Shown: positions 1 through 11,446 of the stretch, one piece after another
Layout: every line of letters starts with the position of its first letter
How positions within the stretch are numbered: position 1 is the first letter of the stretch
Assembly (NCBI GenBank): GCA_034620365.1
Contig: JAQGEQ010000296.1
Location: forward strand, 62,001 to 126,000
Reading direction: 5' to 3'
Length of the DNA stretch: 64,000 bases
Origin: Pegea sp. RAD2-039
Taxonomy: Eukaryota; Chordata; Thaliacea; Salpida; Salpidae
Notes under the pieces: generated by a model
What the model saw: the letters and a program-made list of their open reading frames with translations, nothing else
Told to the model about the DNA's origin: nothing
The model's database searches: none
Position numbers and translations under genes: made by a program

Positions 1-3000
1 TGACGTCATCTAACGGTCACCTTTCGTAGATAGTTGTGATTTGACTATTAAGATCAAGTCTTTCAGGAGCTAATGAGCTGTTGACATCGACGTTCCATTT
101 AATCCAAAATTTTAAAGAAATTTCGTCTTGTGAAGAGACATTACGCTCTTAAAAAAATATTAGAAAAGTTAATCCCCAAAAAAGTTGAAATCTAAAAAGT
201 TGAAATCCAAAAAAGTTAAAACCCAAAAAGTTGAAATCCAAAAAAGTAGAAAGCCAAAAAAGTTGAAACCAAAAAAAGTTGGAACGCAAAAAAGTTTAAA
301 TCTTACTAAAATAATCCTGGAGTTCACTCTTATTATCTTTGTTTTCTGTACTCTTCTTCTTATTCAGTGTTTTCATCTTCTTTTGAGATTTTTCCATCAA
401 AAAATGGAATAAACGATGAATATGTGAGAAAATACTGAGAGGAGTAGGTAGATTTGGACGATAATAATATTCAAGAGCTAATTCATATAATTGCCGTTTC
501 CAAATTCGATCAGAATTTTCAATCAAATTATTAAAAGAATATCTAAATGACAAAAATGGTCGTTTTTTGTTTTGCGCGAAAATTTGAAGTTTTCATTGAA
601 ATTTATTTAATTTTAATTTCATTTATTAATAACTAATTTAGAATAAAAAAAAATCAGATCAATTTCTCACGTAAACATCGCGATCAGAAGATTAAGTAAA
701 AGGATATTGGCGAAAAGAAGATATATTGCTGAGATGACAGGGACAGCCGCTTGCTGCTGAGGACATCTATTAGATCCAGATAAAATTTCAGATTCAATCT
801 CGGAGCAAACAAATTGATCATCATCTTGAAAAAAATTTGGGCCATTTTTGAAAAAGCCATTTTAGTTCTGACTAACTTGGATTATAAATAATCTCATCTA
901 GGAATAATTCTCCGTAAATAGTCCAATAAGGTCGATTAAAGACGCCCAACAAAGCAGTTCCAATCCTATTTTCATCTGGATAAAGAAGAGCTTGCCGGAC
1001 TACACCATATGAAATCAGGAAGACAGCAAGGATGAAAAAGAACAGAAAAAGATCCCTAACCTAAAAGAAACTGAATGTTCACGGCCAGTTTTGTAAGAAG
1101 TCATTTTCGCCGTTTTGATAGATTTTAAATAAAATCTCAAAAATTAAAATTTTTTCGATTTTTAAAATCAATTTTTTGAAAGTACTTTTTGAAAATAATT
1201 CAAAATTTTTTAAACAAACCATTTTTCCGACCATAATAATAATCGGTCCTAAAGTTCGAATTTTAGCAAATATATGCAGTAAACGGATACAATAAATTGA
1301 AAAAGATGTGCACAAGATAATTCTACAAGCATTCATGGAATAAAATCTGTCAAAATACTCGACTGTGATTGGCTGAAATATTAACCAATGAAAATACCTT
1401 AAATTAAAACCAATTAAATATAAGATAAAACCAAAAGCATCTAATTTGTTCCAAAAATTTCCAATCCATATTTGAAATCTTTTTGATAAACTTTTGTCGC
1501 GTTTTCCTTCTAAGATCTACAGATGATTTTAAAATACAGATTCGAGATTTTTTAAAGATATACCTCATTAACTTCATCACTTGCTAAAATGATGATCCAA
1601 ATTAGAAGGATTATTTCAAAGATTGAAAGACTTCTTGGTGATGTTTTTAAGTTAAAGAGAAGAACAATTGAAAAAAGTGATAAAAAAATCTGAAAATTTT
1701 TTGGAATAAATTTTTTGGGGGATTTTTGGGATATAAATCTGACCATATAGAAGAGCGTGTTGAGACCAAATCGAACTAAAGGAGATTTGTAGAACCTGTA
1801 AATCTTACTTTGATGTCTTTTATTTTTTGTTCTTGTAATTCCAGTTTCTTCATCTGAAAAAATAGTAATTTTTAAATTAGAATTTTTCTATTTTTAAATA
1901 ATTTCTGTCAATTTTCATAAATTACAAATGACGTCACAACTTATGACGTCATTACATTCACCCTTAAGATAATTTGGTTTGAAATTGATGATGAAGGGAA
2001 TAAGAGGAGGACTAATAGATGATAGAAAGATGTTAAATGCAAAAGTTTCATCACTAATTTCTCCTCTCCAAATATCCGCAACAACTCTTTGTACTGACGA
2101 ATGAGCAATCAAATCCTAAGATACAAAAATGGCTTTTTAAGAAATGGCTTTTTACGTCAATGGCCTGTTTCATCAATGGATTTTTACAGAAATAATAAGA
2201 AAATATTTACGATGTCTTTTGAGTCGGTGATGAAATTGAGGCAAGTTAGATTTCCCCATTTCCTCAAACTTCTAGTTAACAAACAGCAAGTCTTCTTCTG
2301 ATTTTTATCAAAACACTCATCTAGAAGACCGATTGTCAATTGTTTGTAATGAGAACAATTTTCCGAAGCTGTTTTCTGAATTAAAAAAAAAATCAAATCG
2401 TAAAAGAATTCCAAAAATGAATTTTCTTAGGAAAACATCTGATTTTTTTTGGGGGGATGGGCCAAAACATTCCCGAAGATGAACATTTTTTTCAATTTAT
2501 CATTTTTTTGAAGAAACACCGTAAAAATACTTTTTTTATCTGCAAACTTCAGGGGAAACCCCAAAGATGAAACTTTTGTGATTTTGAAGAAATTAACATT
2601 TTTTTAAAGAAATTTATGGAGTTTTCATCACTCACATCTTCTTCCTGATTCCGGAAATTAGAGATCGATTTTAAGACCCGAAAAGCAGCCGCTGAAGCTG
2701 AAACTTTATCTGGAACCATCTTCCAGATCACTAAAGACATTTTCATCCGATTGAAGATCAAAGAAAGGAAGAAAAGCTCAATAAAAGTGTTGAACTAAAA
2801 AAGTTTCAAATTATGATTTTAAAACGATTTTTTTTTTGTATTTTTTGGAACTTTTAATTTTAATAAATTATATTTTCAATTATCTTTTAAAACTTGTCTA
2901 GTTTAAACAAATTTTCCAACAAACACTTACAAATATCACAAATATATTTTATATCTCAAAAAATTGCTTATAAAAATTGTGTTAAATAGTTTTCAGTTTG

Positions 3001-6000
3001 TATATAATAAAAAAATAATTATAATTAATTATTCTCTGGAATCAAGATAATTTTTTTAAGATTTATCTCAATTGTGATTTCTACAAATTGCTAATATAAA
3101 ATATTTTTAAAGTTTTTAATTTGATAAAAATTATCGCTGCTAGATGGCGCTAAAAACGATAAAAGTTTTGAATTTAATAATAGAAAAAAAATTAAATTGT
3201 TATTTTAACTTATGCAGTTTTTCTATTATTTTCATGTCAATTAAATTGGAAGACATAAAAACATGTTTCATAAAAGCAATAGCTAAAAGAATTTGCTAGC
3301 TAAAGCCATTAGTTGAATAAAATAAATAAAAAGTAGACAAAGAAATTCAAAATTAATTTAATAGAAATTTGAAATAACTTACATTTTGAGATTTATTTAT
3401 TTCTTCCGTAAATTCTTTTGGATAATTTGATAAAAAAGCTCTTCCTAGCAACTTCTTCTTAATTCTATTAAATATTCAAAATCTCTTTCTCAAAAATATT
3501 CTAAACTTACCGAATTAAATGAGGAATCCTAATCTCATCATTATCTTTTAAACCAGATAATTTATTAAAAAATGTTTTGTCTTCTACGAGATTAAGAATC
3601 TTATTATAAATCTCTAAAAGATCTTTATAACTTAATGAAAATGGAACTCGATAATCTAGAAATAATTCTACAAACTCATGTTGATCCTACAAATAAATAA
3701 TTGAATCAAATAAAAAGTTTTAAACTTTTGTATATTTACTTTAATAAATGCATCAACTAAATGTTTCTGTAAAGAATCCCAACTTGGAAATCTATCTTCT
3801 TCAAAGATGTATTTGCGAGCAATATCTCCTCGGTTCCAAGCAAGACACAGCTTCAGTTGCTCTTCGACATGAAAATCATCTTTAAAATTAAACAATTATA
3901 ATTAATTTTTATTTCTTACAAATGATTTTAAAGAAAATTTTAAGTTTGTTTATTCAAAGAGCTTTTTATTTGACAATTGAGTTTTCTTTTGAATATTTTC
4001 ATTTTATTGTGAAGAAAATTCTGTTTTCTTATATTTAAGGTTAGGACAACTTTCTTTCCTATTTTTAATGATTTAAACAAAAGTATAAACTTCGTTTTTT
4101 GCCAGACTAACAAGACCATTCTACCCGGTTTTTATGGACTTTTCCATTCGCAAATATGTGTCCACCTGGGCTCGAACCCGGGAACTTTAGGGTGGTAGGC
4201 GGATGTGACAAACATACGGACAACTTGGGTTGTGACAACGATTACATCAAATGTATCAGACGAGTAAAAACTCCTCGACTAAAAACCAGTTTAAGGTGCG
4301 AAGGACACTAACTTGTTAAAATTGATTTAAGAATAGAAGAGTCAAGATCTTCATCTTCATCAGCTTGAAAGATTGTCATCCTGTTCTTCATCAAGACACA
4401 CTCTCTCGCCATATTTGTAAGATAAGAGAGTTTTTGAGGATTAATTACTTCAAGACGTTGTGGAGTCATCTTCTGTTCTATAAGATTACCAGATTTGGAT
4501 CATAAATCTTTTGAAACTTCAAACTATAAATAAAGATTACCATCCATCAAATCAGAGATTAGTTCTTCTGTAAGATGATTTTTATGATAAATAGAAGCTA
4601 ATATAGAAGCCCAACCACCAGATGAAGCAAATACAACAACTGGTATTGACTTTTTCAACATCAAATAAATCGTCTAAAAAATGGATTGTTTAAATTTCAG
4701 CAAATATTTACTAAAATCAATTTCTACCTCTAAGGACTTTTCACCACCTTGTAATAATAAACCAACATTAAAGGATTTTTCGTCTCTTTGTTCATTTCCT
4801 GAAATTAATTTTCAGTAAAAAATATGATTTAGTTAATATTTTCAACAAATGATGTACAACAACTACCATTTCTTCATTTATTTTGTCATTCATCCACAAC
4901 TTCAGTTTTATTTTCACCTCTGCAGTGTTATTATTACTTAAGACCTTTTCATTATCTTTCTGCTCATATAGTTTTGCCTACAGTTATTTGTTGAATAAAT
5001 ACAAAGTTTTTTTATAAGCCAACTTTCTTTGCAGTTTTATTTGGTTTTTATGTTTCAAGTTGGCAATTTGCACCAACTGGCTATTAAAATTAAACTTAAT
5101 ATTTCTGGTTTAAGTAAAACTTGTTTTTGTTCGCTATAAGAGCTGTAAATTCATCATCTTCAGTCGTATTTTGAATAAAATAAAGAAATGTGTAAATGAA
5201 GAATTTTAGGACTTTTTCAAAACTTGTTTTAATAGAATTCCAATACCCATAACCCAAAATGACCCTCAACCACCTCTGAGACAAAAATGCGGCCCTCAAC
5301 CATCTCTGAAATAGAAATACAGCCCTCAACCATCTCTGAGACAGAAATGCAGCTCTCAAACACCTCTGAGACAGAAATGCATCCCTCAACCATCTCTGAG
5401 ACAAAAATGCGGCGCTCAACCATCTCTGAGACAAAAATGCGGCGCTCAACCATCTCTGAGACAGAAATGCTGCCCTCAACCATCTCTGAGACAGAAATGC
5501 TGCCCTCAACCATCTCTGAGACAGAAATGCAGCTCTCAAACACCTCTGAGACAGAAATGCATCCCTCAACCATCTCTGAGACAAAAATGCGGCGCTCAAC
5601 CACCTCTGAGACAGAAATGCTGCCCTCAACCACCTCTGAGACTGAAATAAGGACCTCAACCATCTCTGAGACAGAAATGCAGCCCTCAACCACTTCTGGG
5701 ACTGAAATAAGGACCTCAATTTTTATATTCAGGAACTCAAAATTGAGATTTCGAAAATCTATATTTTCCAATTTACTTATTTTCTGTAAATTTTCAGTTT
5801 TTTTGTATAAATAAAAATTTATAATTTTATAATTATCATTAATTAAATTTTTATCTAAAATAAATTTTCAAATTACCGATAAAAGCTTCTAGACTTGCTC
5901 GAAAACTGATTTCTTTTCCAAAACTTCCTTTTGATCCGTCATCCACAAGAATGAAATGAGAGTGATCCTTATTAAGAAGAGCTGATCCTATAGGAGGTTT

Positions 6001-7337
6001 CTCCATTGGATACTGAGCATTCTGAATTATGCAAATTAGTTTAAAGTGACTAAAATGGCGTTTTTTGAAAATGGCCTAATTACTGCGTTAAATTTATCTC
6101 GTGAAGTTATAAGAAGTTTGTGGCGATTATGAAGCGTTCCCCAAGTTGCTATGCCAACAGCGATTATCTGCAAAATTATTTTTTTTGTCAAATTTTTAAT
6201 TTTAATCAGAAAATTTTTTTTTATCAGTATGTTGAGTTTTTGTCTAATTTGAAAACCTTTTGGATGCTGTTAATCATCCTGAAGATCTTTGGATGTTGAT
6301 CTTAAAGACTTTTTAAAGATCTTCATTCAAAAGATCAATCATCTTAAAATTTATCAAAAATTTCTAAAATCTTTCACTACTTTTTGAGATTTATTATTGA
6401 CATGAGAATATTCATTAACAGCTCTTCCGACGTGATACATAACTCCACTATCAGTTCCTCCGGATAGAATCCAAGATCCTAAAAGCAGATGACGTCATCG
6501 ATCAACTAAATGACGTCACAAATCTCACCTGTACTTTGAGCTGCTTTAATAAGATTTTTACTAAAAGATCTCATTAGATTGTCGTTCATATTAAAATTAG
6601 CGGCGCTTCCGGTCACAGAGATGATTAACTTCGGTGTTCGAAGTCCCCATTCCTCTCTCATATACCGGAAGACGAGTTCCGGTTCAGTTTTACTACCAAT
6701 ACGAATATACTGAAAGAAAAATTGAAAATTTATTAAAGAATTTTGACTATTTCTTTGATAGCACGGTGGTTAAGCGGTAGGAATTTTGTCTGCTGCGTTG
6801 GAGGTTCGGGTTCGATTCCCGACTGATGCAAGGTATTTTTTAAGCAAAAGTTTGATGAAAATAAATTGTTGAAAACTACTAAGCAAATAATTTTAGTAAA
6901 TTATTAATTAGTCATTCAATATTATTACCTGAAAACTTTATGTATTTATATATGAGTGTTTGTTGAGAGAAAATATTTAAAGCTAAGCATAAAAGAACAA
7001 AACATTTTGATCTGGATTTAAAATATTTAAACAATTTTTCAAGCTTTTCAAAATACCAAAAGAACAAAACAAAAACTTTTTGACCAAAAATGAAATAAAA
7101 GTAATATGCAATTAGAATAAAGGGAACTTCTTTTGATCTATAATTTTAAGTTTCAAATAGATATAATAAATTTGAAGGTTTTGATTTATCAATTTTATAA
7201 TTATTGATCCAAAAATCATTTTATAAAATTTTATAAAAACTAACTTTGGAAACACTTTTTTTTGATCCGACAAACTCAACTTGTCCATAAGCATCAGTTG
7301 GAGTCACGCCATCAGATAGCTTGATTTCAGACTCCAT
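1..7337 (-). CDS. TRPM2: TRPM2-like cation channel, copy A (3' end outside window)
   Basis: Melastatin-type TRP channel, a plasma-membrane Ca2+-permeable cation channel. I read it as many exons on the minus strand. The first exon starts at ATG 7337 ([10 protein letters not shown]). The N-terminal SLOG/MHR region follows (about 6712-6530 with [16 protein letters not shown], 6478-6387 with [13 protein letters not shown], 6020-5877 with [16 protein letters not shown], 4700-4540 with [12 protein letters not shown]). Then come MHR3/4 (3880-3515, [16 protein letters not shown] and [14 protein letters not shown]; 2790-2215, [15 protein letters not shown]). The transmembrane part spans about 2110-690, with pore segment [15 protein letters not shown] (about 1062-890) and TM6 [16 protein letters not shown] (about 820-690). 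The TRP-helix exon (about 545-310, [17 protein letters not shown]) and one further exon (148-32) are the last in the window. The visible exons look open. An acceptor (…CTGTAG|GAGG) lies 17 nt before the ATG. Its introns hold minisatellites and a tRNA-like element. It is about 17 kb from its near-identical copy B. Confidence 0.88.
172..305. repeat. Short-period repeat (AAAAAAGTTGAAATCC) in TRPM2-A intron
   Basis: About eight imperfect copies of a 15-16 bp unit, CCAAAAAAGTTGAAAT. On the gene strand this is a run of T-tracts just 3' of an exon. Related arrays lie at 16490-16590 and 16985-17105 in copy B. Confidence 0.85.
4031..4320 (-). repeat. Intronic repeat with tRNA-type B box
   Basis: Block in a TRPM2-A intron, also at 13020-13310 and 21035-21315 (minus) and 38268-38490 (plus). 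On the minus strand it contains CCCGGGTTCGAGCCCAGGT, a T-arm-like hairpin with a good pol III B box (GGTTCGAGCCC). No full cloverleaf is visible. It could be a tRNA-derived SINE remnant. All four copies travel with the adjacent TRPM exon, so independent transposition is not shown. Confidence 0.5.
5262..5725. repeat. 30-bp minisatellite, locus 1 (TRPM2-A intron)
   Basis: About 15 tandem 30-bp units of the form CCCTCAACCACCTCTGAGAC + AGAAATGC.G. The long open frames across it on both strands come from the repeat having a period divisible by three and are not genes. On the host-gene strand each unit reads …TTTCTGTCTCAG|AGGTGGTTGAGG, which resembles a 3' splice site. Confidence 0.95.
6759..6832 (+). 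tRNA. tRNA-like sequence antisense in TRPM2-A intron (probable pseudo-tRNA)
   Basis: Contains an A-box-like TGGTTAAGCGG and a perfect B box GGTTCGATTCC in the right order, about 30-40 nt apart. The T-arm CGGGTTCGATTCCCG folds well, but the acceptor ends pair poorly and I cannot assign an anticodon arm. An almost identical copy lies at 23797-23870. Best read as a tRNA pseudogene or the head of a tRNA-derived SINE. Confidence 0.5.
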
Positions 7338-9419
7338 GATTCAAATGATACCTCCTACAGATACCTAAAACGCTTTCATTTAAACCATTTGATATTTACC
7401 AACTTTAAAATAATAATTTATCATCATTCAACAAATTTCTATTTAATGTTTCCAAACAATTAAACAAATTTATATTTTTCACATTTAATTTTTTTTAAAA
7501 CATCGCTGCGAGTAACAAATTCTAGATCCTAAATATCACAATAAAACTTCATAAACAAAATAAATAAGCAAAAAGGCGTAATTAATAACAAGTTATAAAT
7601 TGAAAACAAAATAAGAGAAGAAAATTAAGAAACTTGTCAAAAAAACTCAATTTTCAAATAAAAATCTGAAAAGAGTTGATAGGATTTAATGAAGTTTGAA
7701 AGATAATTCCTTCTACTCCTTAAAAAAATATTTTTGAACCGCTGAAGACGGATGAACAACTTTTAAGGAAGTCATTGAAGCAAAATTAGGAACTATCTTT
7801 TTGTAAAAAAATTTTTAATTACGATAAAAACTAAAATTACATGTAAATATCTAACATCATTTCTCATTTTAATAATTTTGATAGAAAACAACTAGTTTCG
7901 AAGATTTATTTGTTCTTTTTTATTAAGTTATTCTGGTAAGCAGCTTCTTTTGGAAACAATCAAATTTCTACCATTTAAAGTTCCTTATAATTCAAAATTC
8001 GTCTAAAAATAACTTCTAAGACTTTTTATAGAACAAAAATGTCTATAAGCAAAACATAATTAAAAATCTAATTAAATTTTTTCTAAAAATACTCGACTGT
8101 GATTGGCTGAAATATTAACCAATGAAAATACCTTAAATTAAAACCAATTAAATATAAGATCAAACCAAAAGCATCTAATTTGTTCCAAAAATTTTCAATC
8201 CATATTTGAAATCTTTTTGATAAACTTTTGTCGCGTTTTCGTTCTAAGATCTACAGATGATTTTAAAATACGGATTCGAGATTTTTTAAAGATATACCTC
8301 ATTAACTTCATCACTTGCTAAAATGATGATCCAAATTAGAAGGATTATTTCAAAGATTGAAAGACTTCTTGGTGATGTTTTTAAGTTAAAGAGAAGAACA
8401 ATTGAAAAAAGTGATAAAAAAATCTGAAAATTTTTTGGAATAAATTTTTTGGGGGATTTTTGGGATATAAATCTGACCATATAGAAAAACGTGTTGAGAC
8501 CAAATCGAACTAAAGGAGATGTGTAGAAGTTGTAAACTTACTTCGATGTCTTTCATCTCTTGTAATTCCATTTTCTTCATCTGAAAAAAAAGTAATTTTT
8601 AAATTACAATTTTCCTATTTTTAAATATTTTCATTTAATTTTCAAAAATTACAAATGACGTCACAAGTTATGACGTCATTACATTCACCATGATGATCAT
8701 TTGGTTTAAAGTTGAGGATGAAGGGAATAAGAGGAGGACATATAGATGATAGAAAGATGTTAAATGAAAGTTACATCATGAACTTGAAAATTTTTAAAGA
8801 AGTCATTGAAGCAAAAATAGGAACTATCTTTTTGTAAAAAAATTTTAATTAGGATAAAAACTAAAATTACATGTAAATATCTAACATCATTTCTCGTTTT
8901 AATAATTTTTCTACAATTCTGCGCAAAATATTTGCATGATAAATTTTTAAAAAGAATTTAGAATTACAGGTTAAAAGCTACTTAAGATTAAAATATGTAA
9001 AACATAAGCTATATAAAAATATAATAGTAATAATAAGATGATATTATAATATACAAGTGAAAAGATTTCTCCAAAATTAATTACTCATCTTTTAAAGAAT
9101 AACTTACAATTGAACACATCAATAAACATTAGTTGATTATATTGTAAAAACGATAAATTTGAAAAAGTTTCAACTTAATAAGTCTTTTTATGGCTTCTGC
9201 CAAAAACGAACAAACTATAAAGCTCGAGGAGATATTATAAAAAGCATTTGTTGCCCATGCAGCAGAATTCAGATCTTAATATGACCATTTTATCTCACCT
9301 AACACTTTGTTTACTAATTATCGATTTTTTTCAAATAAAATTCAATTTTTTATTTATTTTTTATTTCTGACTTTAATTGTGAAGCAGAAATAGTTTTTAT
9401 CAATTTTAAAAGATTCTAA
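7338..9419. other. Duplication-scar region between TRPM2-A and the aquaporin
   Basis: No intact gene. It holds the putative promoter side of copy A (7338-7640, matching 24375-24670), a direct repeat (7770-7885 and 8797-8910), a copy of the sequence 3' of TRPM2-B (7955-8085), the TRPM fragment 8090-8790, and a flank shared with 24890-25340. Confidence 0.75.
8090..8790 (-). pseudogene. TRPM2-like exon fragment (transmembrane exons only)
   Basis: Copies about 1355-1860 and 1915-2050 of copy A (and 18165-18845 of copy B) with few changes. It includes the helix exon reading [20 protein letters not shown] and part of the upstream IAHSS…-type exon, which then breaks off near 8780. No start, pore or C-terminus is present, so it cannot encode a channel. 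The flank 7955-8085 matches 14640-14770, the region just 3' of copy B, so the fragment looks like what remains of a collapsed extra gene copy. Confidence 0.85.
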
Positions 9420-11446
9420 TTATATTTGAGAATCTAGATTTTCATCACTGGAATCTTGATGAGTTCTTGATTTGTAGTTGGAGGAAAATTCTCTCATCTC
9501 TCTAAAGAAGTTCAAAATAGAAGTTTTAGAAGCAAAATAATTGAATAAAAATTAATCAAATAACTGATTTTAAGAAACAAAAAAATCTTTCAGAAAAGAG
9601 TAAATAAAATTTTTACTTTATTAATATAAAATTTATCTCTACTAAAATTAACTTTTAAATCTTCAGATCTTTTGTTTAAAGATCAGCATCCAAAAAAATG
9701 AAGCAGCAAAAAAAAAAGCCATAATTTTCAAATAAAAGAAAAATCGATAAAAAAACAAGAAAACGTAAAACTCACATTTCATTCCTATTATTAGTGATCA
9801 AAATATCTTCATCAAGATAAAGACCAACAAGAATCATGTAAATGATGCTCCCAAAAACAGCTCCGATCACAGGAGCAACTATCGGGACCCAAAACCAATA
9901 ATTCCCGAAACTAAAAACTAAACAAAAATTTAAAATGAAAATATTTTAGATAATTATCAACCTAAACACTTCAGGTCCATATCCGGCCACCCAAGTAAAA
10001 AAACGCGGTCCAAAGTCCCTGGCTGGATTGATGGCGTATCCACAATTGAAACCAAATGATAAACCTATAGATAAAAACTTTGAAAATTGAATATTTAGTA
10101 TTTAATTCATTTATTTATTATAAAAACGCGAAGGAGGGTCCCTGAAGAGAGTACCTCTCGCTAATACATTCTTACAAATAACATCTATTAAGTTAGAAAT
10201 ATAGAAAGTAAAAGATGTAACACGTGACATTTCAGTAGTCCTTAAAGCATATAACATAGAATGTTGATAATAAAAAATAAGGAAAATTTACAGTTTAGAT
10301 ATGACAATGTTGACAATATTATAACGGTTCAACTTCTTTTTAAACAATTATAAATAAAATATAAAAACAAATAAATAAATTATAATAAAACTAACCAATC
10401 ACAAGTACGAGTAACCCAATCCACAAAGGCGTCAATCCATCAGTGATTTTATTGTTCTTGTCATCAGTTATTGCGAGAGTTACTCCAGATAACAAAGCTG
10501 TACCAACTACCTATTCAAATTAATAAAATTTAAGTTTAAAAAACTGAAATTATTTAATTAACAAAACAATTTTTACGAAAAAAAAAATTAAAGCATATTT
10601 AGGAAAATATTTTTTATTTTATTCATAAAAAGCTCCTAAAACTTTAATTAAATTAAACAGTTTATCTACTTTTAAACTTTTAAGGTAAAATATATTTAAA
10701 ATTTAATTATGAAAGTTAAAAAGAGTTTTTTGATCTTCTTAGCATGTCAGATTATGAGAATTAAATGTTTACTTGATCAATAAAACCGCTTGAAATTGAA
10801 AGATGTTCAGCTGGATATGTAGCAAAAATTCCAGCTGTTGAATAAGGACCAGAAACCATTCTAGTTCAATTATCGAATTTATTCAAAGCATCTGAACCAA
10901 ATGGAAAAAATATATAAAATTATTTGATATTATCAAAGATTTAATCTTAAAAATGTAAACATTAACCGAAATAAACACTATAAACAAGACCAGCTGATAC
11001 AAAACTTGTGCTAAAATATAAAACAGAAGTTTCCAAAAAGGTAATTTCCCCCAAAGTGAAAACATAATAGACATGGCAAGGTTAATATGAGCTCCTTAAC
11101 GATAATTACATCGTTTTTTATACATCATTTGAAAAATTATAAAATGATCTAACCTGATATATTTCCAGCAATATATACAGCCATAGTGACGCCTAAATCA
11201 TAAGCAACATTAATTGATAGAAAACTACCATTCTCTTTATGACTTAAAACACTTTGAGCAACAGGCCCATTTCCAAATGTCTTTAAAAGGCTTTAAATTT
11301 GTTTAGAAGTTAGTAAAAGTGTTTTTGAGCTCACCACTAAAACAAATATTCCGAGAAATTCTGCCAAAATCTCTTTTAATATTCCAGATTTTATTCGTAA
11401 AGATGAAGAGATTTTCTTCGAGAGCTTTTCTGTTTTTAATTGAAGA
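9420..11446 (-). pseudogene. Aquaglyceroporin (AQP3/7/9/10-type), probably inactivated
   Basis: Eight recognisable exons on the minus strand: 11446-11335, 11280-11154, 11094-10967, 10891-10773, 10510-10396, 10064-9962, 9910-9776 and 9501-9420 (stop TAA 9420-9422). Family signatures are clear: ILAEFLGIFVLV, FGNGPVAQSVLS, GPYSTAGIFATYPAEHL and the second pore motif in [20 protein letters not shown] is typical of glycerol-conducting members. Three defects stand out. The first NPA motif reads HINLAMS (NLA). After YILAQ (about 11000) the conserved frame is lost, and the expected VSAGLVYSVYF lies one frame over, with about 3-4 residues missing. An in-frame TGA sits at 10866-10868. Frame and splice phases are otherwise consistent, so decay looks recent. 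The N-terminal exon was not located. A retroelement 3' end sits in the intron at 10110-10345. A stop-codon or sequencing artefact is the alternative. Confidence 0.82.
10110..10345 (-). mobile_element. 3' end of a non-LTR retrotransposon in an aquaporin intron
   Basis: Matches the 3' UTR and last codons of the retroelement at 53160-53440 (shared GCGAAGGAGGGT…CCTGAA and GACAATGTTGACAATATTAT). It is 5'-truncated, as usual for LINE insertions. Confidence 0.8.

Noticed and set aside
5096-5814. Long open frames on both strands (up to 207 codons)
   Set aside because: They follow a 30-bp tandem repeat whose period is divisible by three; the deduced proteins are only the repeat translated.
10866-10868. 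TGA as a sense codon (alternative genetic code)
   Set aside because: The other genes use TGA as a normal stop (ZCCHC7, LARP6, SIRT4), and this gene also has a frameshift, so pseudogene decay is the simpler reading.
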